From contig CAYRFQ010000004.1 of the NCBI GenBank assembly GCA_964423615.1, positions 124,001 to 188,000 of the forward strand: DNA of 64,000 bases. Reading direction: 5' to 3'. The notes below the pieces were generated by a model, which made no database searches, was not told the DNA's origin, and worked only from the letters and a program-made list of their open reading frames with translations. Of this stretch, positions 18,005 through 26,555 are shown one piece after another (the stretch's first letter is position 1; every line of letters begins with the position of its first letter). The DNA comes from CAYRFQ01 sp964423615. Lineage in GTDB: Bacteria; Planctomycetota; Planctomycetia; Gemmatales; Gemmataceae. A program made the translations under genes and the position numbers.

Positions 18005-18187
18005 GGAAAAGTTTCGACCGCGGCGGCTTGACCACAGGTTTCGTTCTTGTGCGACCTCATACCAACCAGAAGAAACAAAAACAAAACACGAAAACGGCGT
18101 CGAGCCGCCGAAACCCCAAACGAAAGACCAAAGTGGCGTCAAATCCCACTCCCAACCAAAGACAAACTCCATCCTCGAGATCTTCCT

Positions 18188-19675
18188 ATGCGGTTCCTCT
18201 TCTCGATTTGTTTCGTCGCGTGTTCCGGACTGGGGACTACTCAGGCACAAGACATCCCGACCAGAAAAGAAGCGATCTCGGCCCTGAACAAGGCCATTGA
18301 TTTTTTCCACTCCAAGGTAGCCACCCACGGTGGTTTTGTGTGGAAGTACAGCGCAGATCTGAAGTACCGCCAAGGGGAAGGTTTGGCTTACGACCAGCGC
18401 ATCTGGATTCAGCCACCGGGCACACCCGCAGTTGGCTTGGCATTCCTCCAGGCATACGAAGCAACGAGAAACAAAAATCACCTCCAAGCAGCACGTGACG
18501 TCGCCGATGCCCTTGTCAAAGGACAACTCCACTCCGGCGGGTGGTATTACAGCGTCACGTTCGATCCTGAGAAGCGAAGAGGAATTCACTATCGTGTCGC
18601 TCCCACTCGAGGAAAACCCCAAATCCGTTGGGAAGAGCCAGGTGGCTGGGTCGTCTGGCGGAAACGTCGGCATCGCAACAACATGACCACTGTCGACGAC
18701 GACACGACGCCCGCGGCTCTTCGTTGTTTGATCCGAGTGGACCAAGCTCTCGGGTTCAAGGATAAAACAATCCACGAAGCCGCCGAATACGGACTGACCT
18801 CATTGATGAAAGCTCAGTATCCCATCGGCGCGTGGTCCCACAATTACGACCGGTTCCCTCGTCAATCTCCCGATCCGGAATTCTATCCCATCAAGAAAGC
18901 GTCGTACCCAAAACAATGGTCGCGCAAGTGGACGCGAGATTTCTCCGGAGCCTATGTTCTCAACGACCGTATCTCGCTCAACGCGATCAAAACGATGCTG
19001 TTGGCTCATGAAGTCTATAAGCAGGAAAAATACTTGATGTCGGCTCATCGGGGAGGTCAATTCTTGCTATTGGCACAGATGCCCGATCCCCAACCGGCTT
19101 GGGCACAGCAGTACGATCGCAACATGCAACCTGTCTGGGATCGTCCGTTCGAACCCCCAGCCATTACAGCCTTCGAGTCACAAGACGTCCTCGAAACGTT
19201 GCTCGATCTGTACCAACACACCGCCCAGAAGAAGTACCTGACTCCGATTCCCGGGGCACTCGCCTACTTGGAACGCTCCAAGTTGAAGGACGGGAAGCTA
19301 TCCCGGTTCTACGAACTGCAAACGAACAAGCCACTCTTCTTCACGAAGCGATATGCGATTACTTACGACCGAGGCGCGATGCCATCCCATTACCGCTTTG
19401 TGCTGTCGCCTTGGCTTTCCTCAATTCGCCAACGATACGAACTTCTCCAAGCAAAGGGACCAAAAGCTGCCACCCCCTCGCCCAACGTGAAGGATATGGC
19501 CGTTCGTGTGAGGAAGGTAATCGAGAGTTTGGATTCGCGAGGGGCGTGGACAGAACCGGGATGGGTTCGTAACGAGAATGCCGGGAAGGTCACTCCTCAA
19601 GATGGCGTGATTCTCTCGGAGACGTTCATTCACAACGTCGAGCTATTGAGTCGATACATCCAACGCACGCAATAG
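18188..19675 (+). CDS. Secreted pectic-acid-lyase-like alpha/alpha-toroid protein
   Basis: A 495-residue secreted protein. The ATG at 18188 begins a signal peptide (MRFLFSICFVACSGLGTTQAQ); the frame is open upstream, but that part is basic and unlike protein. The body has repeated helical units (AVGLAFLQAYEATRNKNHLQAARDVA, GGWYYSVTF, TPAALRCLIRVDQALGFKD, GLTSLMKAQYPIGAWSHNYDR) typical of the family annotated as pectic acid lyase (PF09492-like), which folds as an alpha/alpha toroid. In planctomycetes such proteins are abundant, and lyase activity has not been shown for most. It follows the sulfatase by 183 bp on the same strand, so co-expression in polysaccharide breakdown is plausible. Confidence 0.8.
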   Translation: MRFLFSICFVACSGLGTTQAQDIPTRKEAISALNKAIDFFHSKVATHGGFVWKYSADLKYRQGEGLAYDQRIWIQPPGTPAVGLAFLQAYEATRNKNHLQAARDVADALVKGQLHSGGWYYSVTFDPEKRRGIHYRVAPTRGKPQIRWEEPGGWVVWRKRRHRNNMTTVDDDTTPAALRCLIRVDQALGFKDKTIHEAAEYGLTSLMKAQYPIGAWSHNYDRFPRQSPDPEFYPIKKASYPKQWSRKWTRDFSGAYVLNDRISLNAIKTMLLAHEVYKQEKYLMSAHRGGQFLLLAQMPDPQPAWAQQYDRNMQPVWDRPFEPPAITAFESQDVLETLLDLYQHTAQKKYLTPIPGALAYLERSKLKDGKLSRFYELQTNKPLFFTKRYAITYDRGAMPSHYRFVLSPWLSSIRQRYELLQAKGPKAATPSPNVKDMAVRVRKVIESLDSRGAWTEPGWVRNENAGKVTPQDGVILSETFIHNVELLSRYIQRTQ

Positions 19676-19705
19676 ATTCTCGGCCAACAGTTCGTCAGTT
19701 ATTGA

Positions 19706-19837
19706 AAACTGCGCACCCCATGAACCGAAACTTGATGGCCTTTGGCACAAGACGCCCAATCCAACTGCACGCCCGTTGACGTCTTTCTTCTTTTGGCTGA
19801 AGGCTAGGGTCACCATAGCCTGGTCATTCGGGCCAGC
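19706..19837 (+). repeat. Dispersed repeat TTTGGC(C/T)GAAGGC, copy 2
   Basis: Second copy of the repeat at 14964-15076, with TTTTGGCTGAAGGC, ATAGCCTGGTCA and GGGCCAGC. It fills the gap between two convergent genes. Confidence 0.6.
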
Positions 19838-19842
19838 GAAGC

Positions 19843-20844
19843 TCACTCCACCACGTACTCCAATACCACCCAGTAACCTTTTCCTTTCTCACGGATGTTG
19901 GCCGCGATCAACAAGGTCCCTTTTTGAACAACGACCTCGCCTTCGAAGGTCGTTCCTTTCTGCGTAAAGTTGGTGTACTTTTTGTTATTGGCGAACACAA
20001 CCTGGTCGAAGCTTGGGGCTGTGATCTGAATGTTCACTGTTGACCCAGCTTTCAAGTGCTTGGTCAGTGGAGCGCCTTTGAGCTTGATGTCCAATCCGAA
20101 CATGGATGAAGTCTTGACGAACCCGCGGAAGGCCTTCTCCTCTAACGCTGCCCGAACCCTTTTCGCCGGAAAGCCCCATTTGAGAAGCTCTTTGGGCACC
20201 TTGGGCCAGCTGCTCCACTTCTTCTCGCTGAGAGGAGGATTCAACAACTGCCACTGATCTTGTTTGGGCAAGTGGGATAGGATCAACTTTTCTGGTCGTG
20301 GAAAAAAGTAGAAACCGTCGAACTGTTGTACGAATTTCCCCTTGTCGAGTATTCCGGAACCCCACGTTGCATCTAATAATCGCCACTTACCGTCGCATTT
20401 CACGGCATTCCAGGCATGAGGAGTCCAGATCGGCCCTTTGGCTTCTCGCCGCGCACCTTTGGCCTTCCCGAAGATACGGACAACATCCAAACCGGCTTCC
20501 TTGGCCAACGCACCAATCAGACTGACATACCCTTCACAGATACAAACCCGATTTCGCAACACTTCTTTGGGGTCTGTGCTGAGCTTTCGCGTTGGGTTCC
20601 GAAAACCATTGACGTCGTATCGAATTCGGTTCGTGACCCACCGGTAAATGGCCCGTGCCTTTTCGGCGTCTGTCTTGGCTGGCTTGGTGAGATAACGAGC
20701 CAATGCGGGAATCGATTGCTCGACTTGTTTTGGGGCATTCAGGGCGTGTTTATCAATGGCGTCGAACTGGTCGGCAGTCGCTGTCGAAACATTGCCAAGG
20801 AATAGCAACAAGCAACATGCCAAAGAAATACGGACGGAGTTCAT
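19843..20844 (-). CDS. Secreted transglutaminase-like (kyphoscoliosis-type) peptidase
   Basis: A 333-residue protein with a signal peptide (LACCLLLFLGNVSTATA). A transglutaminase-core domain holds AIYRWVTNRIRYD, then the catalytic Cys103 in ICEGYVSLIGALAKEAGL, His143 in TPHAWNAV and Asp158 in RLLDATWG, the usual papain-like triad order. A C-terminal Ig-like beta region follows (GSTVNIQITAPSFDQVVF). The arrangement resembles KY-peptidase-like proteins. It could be a peptidase or a protein cross-linking enzyme at the cell surface. The ATG at 20844 is chosen because GGGAG sits at a suitable distance; a TTG at 20853 would be too close to it. It ends next to repeat DNA. Confidence 0.85.
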   Translation of the reverse strand: MNSVRISLACCLLLFLGNVSTATADQFDAIDKHALNAPKQVEQSIPALARYLTKPAKTDAEKARAIYRWVTNRIRYDVNGFRNPTRKLSTDPKEVLRNRVCICEGYVSLIGALAKEAGLDVVRIFGKAKGARREAKGPIWTPHAWNAVKCDGKWRLLDATWGSGILDKGKFVQQFDGFYFFPRPEKLILSHLPKQDQWQLLNPPLSEKKWSSWPKVPKELLKWGFPAKRVRAALEEKAFRGFVKTSSMFGLDIKLKGAPLTKHLKAGSTVNIQITAPSFDQVVFANNKKYTNFTQKGTTFEGEVVVQKGTLLIAANIREKGKGYWVVLEYVVE

Positions 20845-20909
20845 GGCTGTCAATTCTCCCGGGAGGCCCTTTCCAGAAACTTAGAACCGTCCTGGCGAAC
20901 GGTCGGCTC

Positions 20910-21034
20910 TATTGAGAACTACCCAGCTAATGGACCACAGTAGCAGGCACACTCAGTGTCCCGTCCGCTTCCTCTTGGCCTGGCCACGGCACACCGAGTA
21001 TGTCTGCGACTTTATCCGCGCAGTTCTCAATAAT
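20910..21034. mobile_element. MITE-like inverted-repeat element, copy 2 (125 bp)
   Basis: Ends are perfect 11-bp inverted repeats: TATTGAGAACT at 20910-20920 and AGTTCTCAATA at 21024-21034. Inside each is an arm with AGTAGCAGGCACACTCAGTG (left) or a diverged GGCACACCGAGTATGTCTGC (right). It is non-coding. The surrounding gap 20845-21375 holds no gene that I can support. Confidence 0.7.
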
Positions 21035-21375
21035 ATCTTCCGAGATGAACGGAGCCACCGCAACACGGATTCTCAACGCCTGCCTTGGTCCGTTGTCTTG
21101 GGTATTGGTCGTGGAGCTTTGGAAATCCTGTTGTAAAGCGTGACGAGATAAGGAGGGGACCACAGATTGGGGGAACCACAGATAGAGGGAACGGGTGACG
21201 GCACACCACCCGAAGATACAGTGTGCCATCATTGGAGGTAGAACGGTCCGATTAGGCCTTGCAACATTCCACAAATGCTACACGCACACGACAAAACCAC
21301 ACCGAATGGCCGCTTTCGTCCGTTCACCGAAAACCGATGAATCGGCGACGACCACGTCCTACGTCGATCAGAGCC

Positions 21376-22143
21376 TTACGGCCTTTCAAAAGTCTTCTTG
21401 TCCAACGACTGCGTCACTTGAAAATTCGAGAACTCAGCCTTCACAAAGAGTTTTCCGTCGTGATCGACCTGGATTTTTGTGGCTACCGGGATCCCGTTGA
21501 ATTCCTTGTAGTTGCTGTAATAAACTTCTTCGGTAAACTCATTGCCTCCTTTGGGGTCAACTCCAGGTCGTTCGGTTTTTACGAGCAAGGCAGTCTTGGG
21601 ATCGAAATACAGCGTGGCATCCGGTCGGCCTTTCTTGAGAACTTGGAGGCCGATGGCATCTTTTCCTTTGACTTGGATGCTGCCCGCAGAATTGAACTCG
21701 AATCCTTTACTCTCGACCAAGATTCGTGGAACCAATCCACCTACGTAGTTGCTCTCGAACTTCTCTTTGAATTCGACCTTGGTCATCTCTTTAACACCAA
21801 GTCCGGTCAATTTGGTCCAACCTGTCTTATTACCCACGACTTCGACCAGTTGGATCGTCTGGTCGCCAAATTGCATGGTTATCGACATCCGAGAACGAGC
21901 TCCCTCACCTTTCCATTGGCCCTGATATTTTATGGGATTACCCATCCCATAAAACACGCCTTTTCCGGAGGCTTCGTAGCCCTGGTAACGCTTCAGCTTG
22001 TTGACTCCCCCGTAGGCTTTTGTCACCTTCGCGAGGATGACTTTTGGGGAATCGTTTTGTCCGGCTTGGCTGGAAGGATTGAGCCCTACAAGGACGAGCA
22101 TCAACGCACAAATACCACCGGACTTCAACACAGATGCGAACAT
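21376..22143 (-). CDS. Secreted LolA-like outer-membrane lipoprotein-sorting protein
   Basis: A 255-residue secreted protein. The ATG at 22143 has GGAG 9 nt upstream and begins a signal peptide (SGGICALMLVLVGLNPSSQAG). The body is a half-barrel of beta strands: KYQGQWKGEGARSRMSITMQFG, QLVEVVGNKTGWTKL, DAIGLQVLKKGRPDATLYFD, TALLVKTERPG, YYSNYKEFNGIPVATKIQV. The last strand, with Pro and a charged pattern, is typical of LolA/LolB-fold proteins annotated in planctomycetes as lipoprotein-sorting proteins. The true role (lipoprotein carriage or hydrophobic ligand binding) is unproven. A start at 22245 is possible but would bury the signal peptide. Confidence 0.72.
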   Translation of the reverse strand: MFASVLKSGGICALMLVLVGLNPSSQAGQNDSPKVILAKVTKAYGGVNKLKRYQGYEASGKGVFYGMGNPIKYQGQWKGEGARSRMSITMQFGDQTIQLVEVVGNKTGWTKLTGLGVKEMTKVEFKEKFESNYVGGLVPRILVESKGFEFNSAGSIQVKGKDAIGLQVLKKGRPDATLYFDPKTALLVKTERPGVDPKGGNEFTEEVYYSNYKEFNGIPVATKIQVDHDGKLFVKAEFSNFQVTQSLDKKTFERP

Positions 22144-22283
22144 CACAGTTTCTCCAAAGGACAAGTTTGTCATGCAAGGACGGAAAGTACTTCGCTCATC
22201 GGCAGAAAAAATTGTCAACAATGCGGACACCTTTTCAGAGAACACAATGAGCCAGCTTCAGAACGTATTCGAATTTTCGGAAA

Positions 22284-22368
22284 TTGTCTGAGAGGCCTTC
22301 GCGGTTAAAGTACCAGGCACACGGAGTGTGTTTACTACCATGGTTCATTGCCCGCGGCGTTCTCAATA
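22284..22368. mobile_element. MITE-like inverted-repeat element, copy 3 (85 bp)
   Basis: A compact copy. The left arm (TGAGAGGCCTTCGCGGTTAA then GTACCAGGCACAC) faces the right arm (GTGTGTTTACTAC then CATGGTTCATTGCCC, GTTCTCAATA) around a 3-nt centre near 22322-22324. The right arm aligns with that of copy 1, including CCATGGTT.ATTGCCCG. The left outer end is the more diverged. Confidence 0.6.
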
Positions 22369-22533
22369 GTGTCGATGGACTTGGGACAAGTTTTGACCTT
22401 ATCCAAAAAGTAGAAACAACTCCAAAAACTTCCTAAGTTTCGTCCCGAGCTACATTACTCGCTTTGGTCACCAAAATTCTTGAGAAAAACGCGGTTGGGG
22501 ATAGTGGAATTCGTCCCTAAAATTTAATCAGAT

Positions 22534-22575
22534 AAACATCTGTACAAAACCACTAAACACCTGTACAAAACCACA
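22534..22575 (+). promoter_or_regulatory. 21-bp direct repeat upstream of phnW
   Basis: Two tandem 21-bp units differing at two positions (AAACATCTGTACAAAACCACT and a second starting AAACACCTGTACAAAACC). Each contains CTGTACAAAACCAC. They lie 118 bp before the phnW start. Two in-phase copies (two helical turns apart) suggest a cooperative regulator site; the regulator is unknown. Confidence 0.45.
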
Positions 22576-22692
22576 AAAGAATCACGCAAACCGTATGTGA
22601 TTAAAATCACTGTCCAAGTGTGTCGAGAACTCTCCACCTCCATACACTCCCGGAATCCCAACGTTTCACATCACATCGAAAAGAGAATTTCC

Positions 22693-23868
22693 ATGGACCC
22701 AGACATCCCATACCTGCTGTTAACCCCAGGCCCGTTGACGACATCGCCTGCCGTCCGAGCAACCATGCAACGGGACTACTGCACGTGGGACGACGACTAT
22801 AACTCGATCGTCAGAGGCATCCGAAGTCGATTGGTCAAGCTCGCGACGCAAGCAGACCCGACCAAACTGCCGGAATTCACGTCTGTCCTCATGCAAGGCA
22901 GCGGAACATTCTCAATCGAAGCAGCTATTGGTTCTCTCATACCCCCCACCGGAAAACTATTGATCGTCACCAACGGAGCCTACGGCGATCGGATGGTACA
23001 GATCGCTCGATGTCTGCGGATCGCGTACACAGACATCGCGTTCCCCGAAACTGAGCCTGCCTCCCCGGAGCGCGTCAACGAAGCCTTGCTAGCCGATCCC
23101 AACATTACACACATCGCGCTCGTTCACTGCGAAACTACTACCGGGATGCTCAATCCCGTTCGGGAAATCGGGGCTGTTGCCAAGAATCACAACAAGACGT
23201 ATATGGTCGATGCGATGTCGTCGTTCGGTGGCATCCCCATCGACATGAGCGACCTCCAAGCCGACATCCTCGTCTCCTCGTCGAACAAGTGCATCCAAGG
23301 GGTACCCGGTTTTGGATTCGTCGTCGTCAGCCGCCGTTTGATCGAACAGACTCAAGGATGGGCACGGTCTGTCAGCCTCGATTTGTATGATCAGTGGAAA
23401 ACGATGGAGGAGAAAAACGGTAAGTGGCGCTACACCTCACCAACTCACGTCGTCCGCGCGTTGGCCGAAGCCTTGGTCGAACTGGACCAAGAGGGCGGTG
23501 TCGCCGCGCGTCACCGTCGCTACTCGGAGAACCAACACCGACTGGTCGAGCGTATGGAAGAACTGGGCTTTCGTACACTCCTCCCACGCCGAAATCACTC
23601 TCCTATCATCACCTCGTTTTACTATCCTGACGATCCAAAGTTCAACTTCGAAACGTTTTACCAAGCCCTCAAAAGGCGACGGTTTGTGATCTATCCGGGA
23701 AAGATCAGCCAAGCCGAGACCTTTCGAATTGGCAACATCGGCCACGTCTTCCTGGAAGACATCGAACAACTAGGAAACGCCATTTCCGAAGTCGTTGAGG
23801 AACTCGGTCTTCGAATGCCCCCACAGCAAACCTACGTTTCGCCCGCCTCAGCCTCCTGTGAGAGATGA
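22693..23868 (+). CDS. phnW: 2-aminoethylphosphonate-pyruvate transaminase
   Basis: A 391-residue class V aminotransferase. The N-terminus LLLTPGPLTTSPAVRATM and RDYCTWDDDY are diagnostic of PhnW. Further motifs are GSGTFSIEAAIGSLIPP, VDAMSSFGGIP (Asp173) and VSSSNKCIQGVPGFG (PLP Lys199). PhnW transfers the amino group of 2-aminoethylphosphonate to pyruvate, giving phosphonoacetaldehyde and alanine; the usual next enzyme, PhnX, is not here. The ATG at 22693 was chosen because homologues begin close to this point. It ends 89 bp before the acetate kinase start and both are on the plus strand. The related enzyme alanine-glyoxylate transaminase is a possible alternative, but the N-terminal motif favours PhnW. 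Confidence 0.87.
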   Translation: MDPDIPYLLLTPGPLTTSPAVRATMQRDYCTWDDDYNSIVRGIRSRLVKLATQADPTKLPEFTSVLMQGSGTFSIEAAIGSLIPPTGKLLIVTNGAYGDRMVQIARCLRIAYTDIAFPETEPASPERVNEALLADPNITHIALVHCETTTGMLNPVREIGAVAKNHNKTYMVDAMSSFGGIPIDMSDLQADILVSSSNKCIQGVPGFGFVVVSRRLIEQTQGWARSVSLDLYDQWKTMEEKNGKWRYTSPTHVVRALAEALVELDQEGGVAARHRRYSENQHRLVERMEELGFRTLLPRRNHSPIITSFYYPDDPKFNFETFYQALKRRRFVIYPGKISQAETFRIGNIGHVFLEDIEQLGNAISEVVEELGLRMPPQQTYVSPASASCER

Positions 23869-23957
23869 CCGTCCCGTGCGATACTGCTAAACTGGGGATG
23901 GTGCGTGGATTCCAAGTTGACGGAATCCCAGTTCTCTTTGTGGTGGGAGTCCGACCC

Positions 23958-25157
23958 GTGAGCATTCTCGTCATCAATTCCGGTTCGAGCAGTCTCAAAT
24001 TCGCCGCCTTCGAAACTCCATCATTGGACACTCTGGCCAGCGGAAAAATCCAATGGCGAGGTGACCACGTCGAAGGCACCAGCACGCTGGAATTCGGCGA
24101 CACCAAGCGAGTCAAGCAAGTCTCGATTTCGGGATATGAACATGCCGTCCGGTACGCCTTGGAATCCCTCGAAGCCGAGCACATCATCAACTCCGACCAA
24201 CCCATCGAAGCTGTCGGTCACCGAATCGTCCATGGCGGATCGCTATTCCCCAAGAGTGTGTACATCGATTCCAGTGCAAAGGACGGCATTCGAAAGCTCG
24301 CGAATTTCGCTCCCCTCCATAATCCCCCAGCACTGGAGGCCATCGAGGCGATCGAGAAAGTCCTTCGCGAAGTCCCGAATGTGGCCGTCTTCGACACTTC
24401 GTTCCACGCAACGATCGGTCCCGAAGCTCACGTCTATCCTCTGCCCTACGAATGGTACGAACAGAGACAGGTGCGAAGGTACGGCTTCCACGGCATCAGC
24501 GTCGACTATTGCACGCGCCGTTCGGCGGAACTGTTGGATCGTCCGGCTTCGGAACTCCGACTGGTCGTCTGTCATCTCGGAAATGGGTGTTCGGCGACGG
24601 CCGTCCAACACGGCAAGAGCGTAGCCACGACCATGGGGTTCACTCCGCTCGAAGGATTGATGATGGGAACGCGTTGCGGCTCGGTAGACCCCAGTGTCGT
24701 CGTTCACATGCAGACCCAGGCTGGATTCTCTCCGCAAGAAGTCGAACGCGTCATGAATCACGAATCCGGATTGCTCGGAATCTCCGGCGTATCGTCGGAC
24801 TTCCGCGAAGTCGACGCTGCCTCGCGAGAAGGCAACGCAAGGGCGAAACTCGCCATCGACATTTACGCCGACCGGATCCGAATGGCCATCGGTGCGGCCG
24901 TTGTAAAGATGGGCGGAGTCGACGCGTTGATCTTCACCGCCGGCGTCGGGGAGCACTCGGCTCCCCTCCGCGAGATGGTGTGCCAAGGACTCGATTGTAT
25001 TGGTATCCAACTCGATAGTCAGGCAAACTCCGAGTGTCAACCCGATGTCAATGTCGCAACGAAGAATTCTCCAGCCAAGATCCTGGTCTTGCACACTCGC
25101 GAAGAGTTGTTGATTGCCAAAGAGACCCACGCACTTTTGATCGACCTGAGTAGTTAG
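23958..25157 (+). CDS. ackA: Acetate kinase
   Basis: A 399-residue ASKHA-fold kinase. It interconverts acetate plus ATP and acetyl phosphate plus ADP in the cytoplasm. Motifs in order are ILVINSGSSSLKFA at the N-terminus, HRIVHGG, FDTSFHATIGPEAHVYPLP, RRYGFHGIS, HLGNGCSATAV, GLMMGTRCGSVDP and FTAGVGEHS. The GTG at 23958 is preceded by GGGAG 8 nt away and puts VSILVINSG at the N-terminus as in homologues; an ATG at 23865 in the same frame would add an atypical 31-residue leader. It follows phnW. No phosphotransacetylase gene is adjacent. The pair may link phosphonate-derived two-carbon units to acetate, but this is inference. Confidence 0.95.
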   Translation: MSILVINSGSSSLKFAAFETPSLDTLASGKIQWRGDHVEGTSTLEFGDTKRVKQVSISGYEHAVRYALESLEAEHIINSDQPIEAVGHRIVHGGSLFPKSVYIDSSAKDGIRKLANFAPLHNPPALEAIEAIEKVLREVPNVAVFDTSFHATIGPEAHVYPLPYEWYEQRQVRRYGFHGISVDYCTRRSAELLDRPASELRLVVCHLGNGCSATAVQHGKSVATTMGFTPLEGLMMGTRCGSVDPSVVVHMQTQAGFSPQEVERVMNHESGLLGISGVSSDFREVDAASREGNARAKLAIDIYADRIRMAIGAAVVKMGGVDALIFTAGVGEHSAPLREMVCQGLDCIGIQLDSQANSECQPDVNVATKNSPAKILVLHTREELLIAKETHALLIDLSS

Positions 25158-25232
25158 GACCGAAAGTCACAAGGAAGATGTTGGCGTCCCGATCGAAACT
25201 GGACTTGCAGCATGTACAACGGTCGTTTCGTT

Positions 25233-25865
25233 CTACTTACCACGCCTTCTTGTCTGAGAAAGCGTGGGTAGCACAAATAAGGGTACAGCCCCTGGGCTGT
25301 TCAGTTCATTCTCGATTTCTTCGCTGTAAACACGTATGGAATCGGCTTGTCGTGCATAGCCCGAGCACACACACTGACTCCCTAATTCTGGGCATCCCGC
25401 ACATTCGTTGGCCTTGATCAACCCCCGCTTGATTCGGAACACCCAAAAAATCCCAAACAAGATCGCCAAAGTCAGGACTGACAACCACCACCAAGCTGTT
25501 ACCAGCAAACCCAGTAAGAATACGAAAACGACTCCCGCTCCAAACCGGAGCAGGTCCATCACAATCCGGGGTAGGTGACGATAAAGCGGCGGATACGACA
25601 ACCCGACCACGGGAACGAGAAGACCATAACACACCGACAGTGCCCAGCCGTCATTCGGCCGCACCAAAACGAGCAGCCCTAGTGTCAAAGCCACACCCAA
25701 GTACAACAGCCCACAGCTTCGGCAAATCTTCCACTTCCAGAGCGAGAACACGTGTTGCTCAAACCTTCCGCACAACGGACTGTGGGCAAATTGAAACCAC
25801 CCGGTTCGTTTCCACCAAATCCATCGCTTCCAAATCCCGAAACGGAGCCGGGCGAACGTCTTCAT
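25233..25865 (-). CDS. Membrane protein with paired Cys motifs
   Basis: A 210-residue protein with four or five hydrophobic helices (YLGVALTLGLLVLV, ALSVCYGLLVPVVGL, FGAGVVFVFLLGLLVTAWWWLSVLTLAILFGIFWVF). A cytoplasmic KICRSCG precedes the first helix, and a Cys-rich tail (CAGCPELGSQCVC) follows the last, which could bind a metal. The start at 25865 overlaps the stop of the upstream YbjQ gene as ATGA, so translation is coupled. I do not recognise a named family. It is the last gene of a three-gene minus-strand operon with YbjQ and a small zinc-ribbon membrane protein. Confidence 0.75.
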   Translation of the reverse strand: MKTFARLRFGIWKRWIWWKRTGWFQFAHSPLCGRFEQHVFSLWKWKICRSCGLLYLGVALTLGLLVLVRPNDGWALSVCYGLLVPVVGLSYPPLYRHLPRIVMDLLRFGAGVVFVFLLGLLVTAWWWLSVLTLAILFGIFWVFRIKRGLIKANECAGCPELGSQCVCSGYARQADSIRVYSEEIENELNSPGAVPLFVLPTLSQTRRRGK

Positions 25866-26323
25866 GACTCCTTGCCCTTTTGGCCCAAAAACTGGCCAAT
25901 CTCGTAGACAATGTTCCCCATCGCTCCAGTCGGTATATAGTTCCAAACGGGATGGATGATGACCGCTGTTCCATTGGCGACAACTTGAGTGTCACCCTGA
26001 GCGGCTCCGGCCAGCTCGAACTGGACGTTGATGATCGCGTTAGCGCCTTGCCGACTGGCCATCTGCATCATGCGGTCGACGGCCCGTTGGCGGGATTCGT
26101 TCGCGAGGGCCGCGTAGGATTGTAGTTCGCCGCCAGTGAGTCGCTTGCAACCCATGGCAAAATCTTGCCCGAAATCTTTGGATCGGACACTGATGCCCCA
26201 AACCATCCCGAGGTACTCAGTAATTTCGTACCCGTCGAAGCCATCGCTGCCGGTCAACAGGATGCGACCATCAGTGATCTCTGGACGTGTTCCGGCGCAC
26301 AAGTCATCTCTGCGAAGTTCCAT
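25862..26323 (-). CDS. YbjQ/UPF0145 family protein
   Basis: A 153-residue cytoplasmic protein of the YbjQ family (heavy-metal-binding-domain-like, pentameric). Matching features are ILLTGSDGFDGYEITEYLGMV, then VRSKDFGQDFAMG, GGELQSYAALANESRQRAVDRM and GANAIINVQFE, and the closing strand NGTAVIIH. The function of YbjQ is not established. The ATG at 26323 has GGGGA upstream. The stop overlaps the start of the downstream membrane protein by 4 nt, and the zinc-ribbon gene ends 13 bp upstream, so the three genes form one operon. Confidence 0.88.
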   Translation of the reverse strand: MELRRDDLCAGTRPEITDGRILLTGSDGFDGYEITEYLGMVWGISVRSKDFGQDFAMGCKRLTGGELQSYAALANESRQRAVDRMMQMASRQGANAIINVQFELAGAAQGDTQVVANGTAVIIHPVWNYIPTGAMGNIVYEIGQFLGQKGKES

Positions 26324-26336
26324 TCTTGAGGTCCCC

Positions 26337-26555
26337 TTAGTCGTCGTAGTCCAAGTATCGTTTTCGTTGGCGGAGTGGCGCTCCACAAACGTTACAGTAG
26401 CTCGCGTCCATCAACTCGACGCTAATCACTTCATTACACTCTTGGCAGCGATACGTTTTCCGAGACATCGTCGCCCGAACATACACGAGACCGCCAAAGA
26501 CCACGACGGCAAGGCCGATCAAGGCATAAAACCCGAGTACGATGAACGCTTCCAC
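26337..26555 (-). CDS. Small membrane protein with zinc ribbon
   Basis: A 72-residue protein: one N-terminal transmembrane helix (FIVLGFYALIGLAVVVFGGLVYV) followed by a four-Cys zinc ribbon (CQEC and CNVC) and an acidic-aromatic tail. It is the first gene of the operon with YbjQ and the Cys-containing membrane protein. All three may work on the same metal or membrane process, but no function is known. Too small for confident family assignment. Confidence 0.7.
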   Translation of the reverse strand: MEAFIVLGFYALIGLAVVVFGGLVYVRATMSRKTYRCQECNEVISVELMDASYCNVCGAPLRQRKRYLDYDD

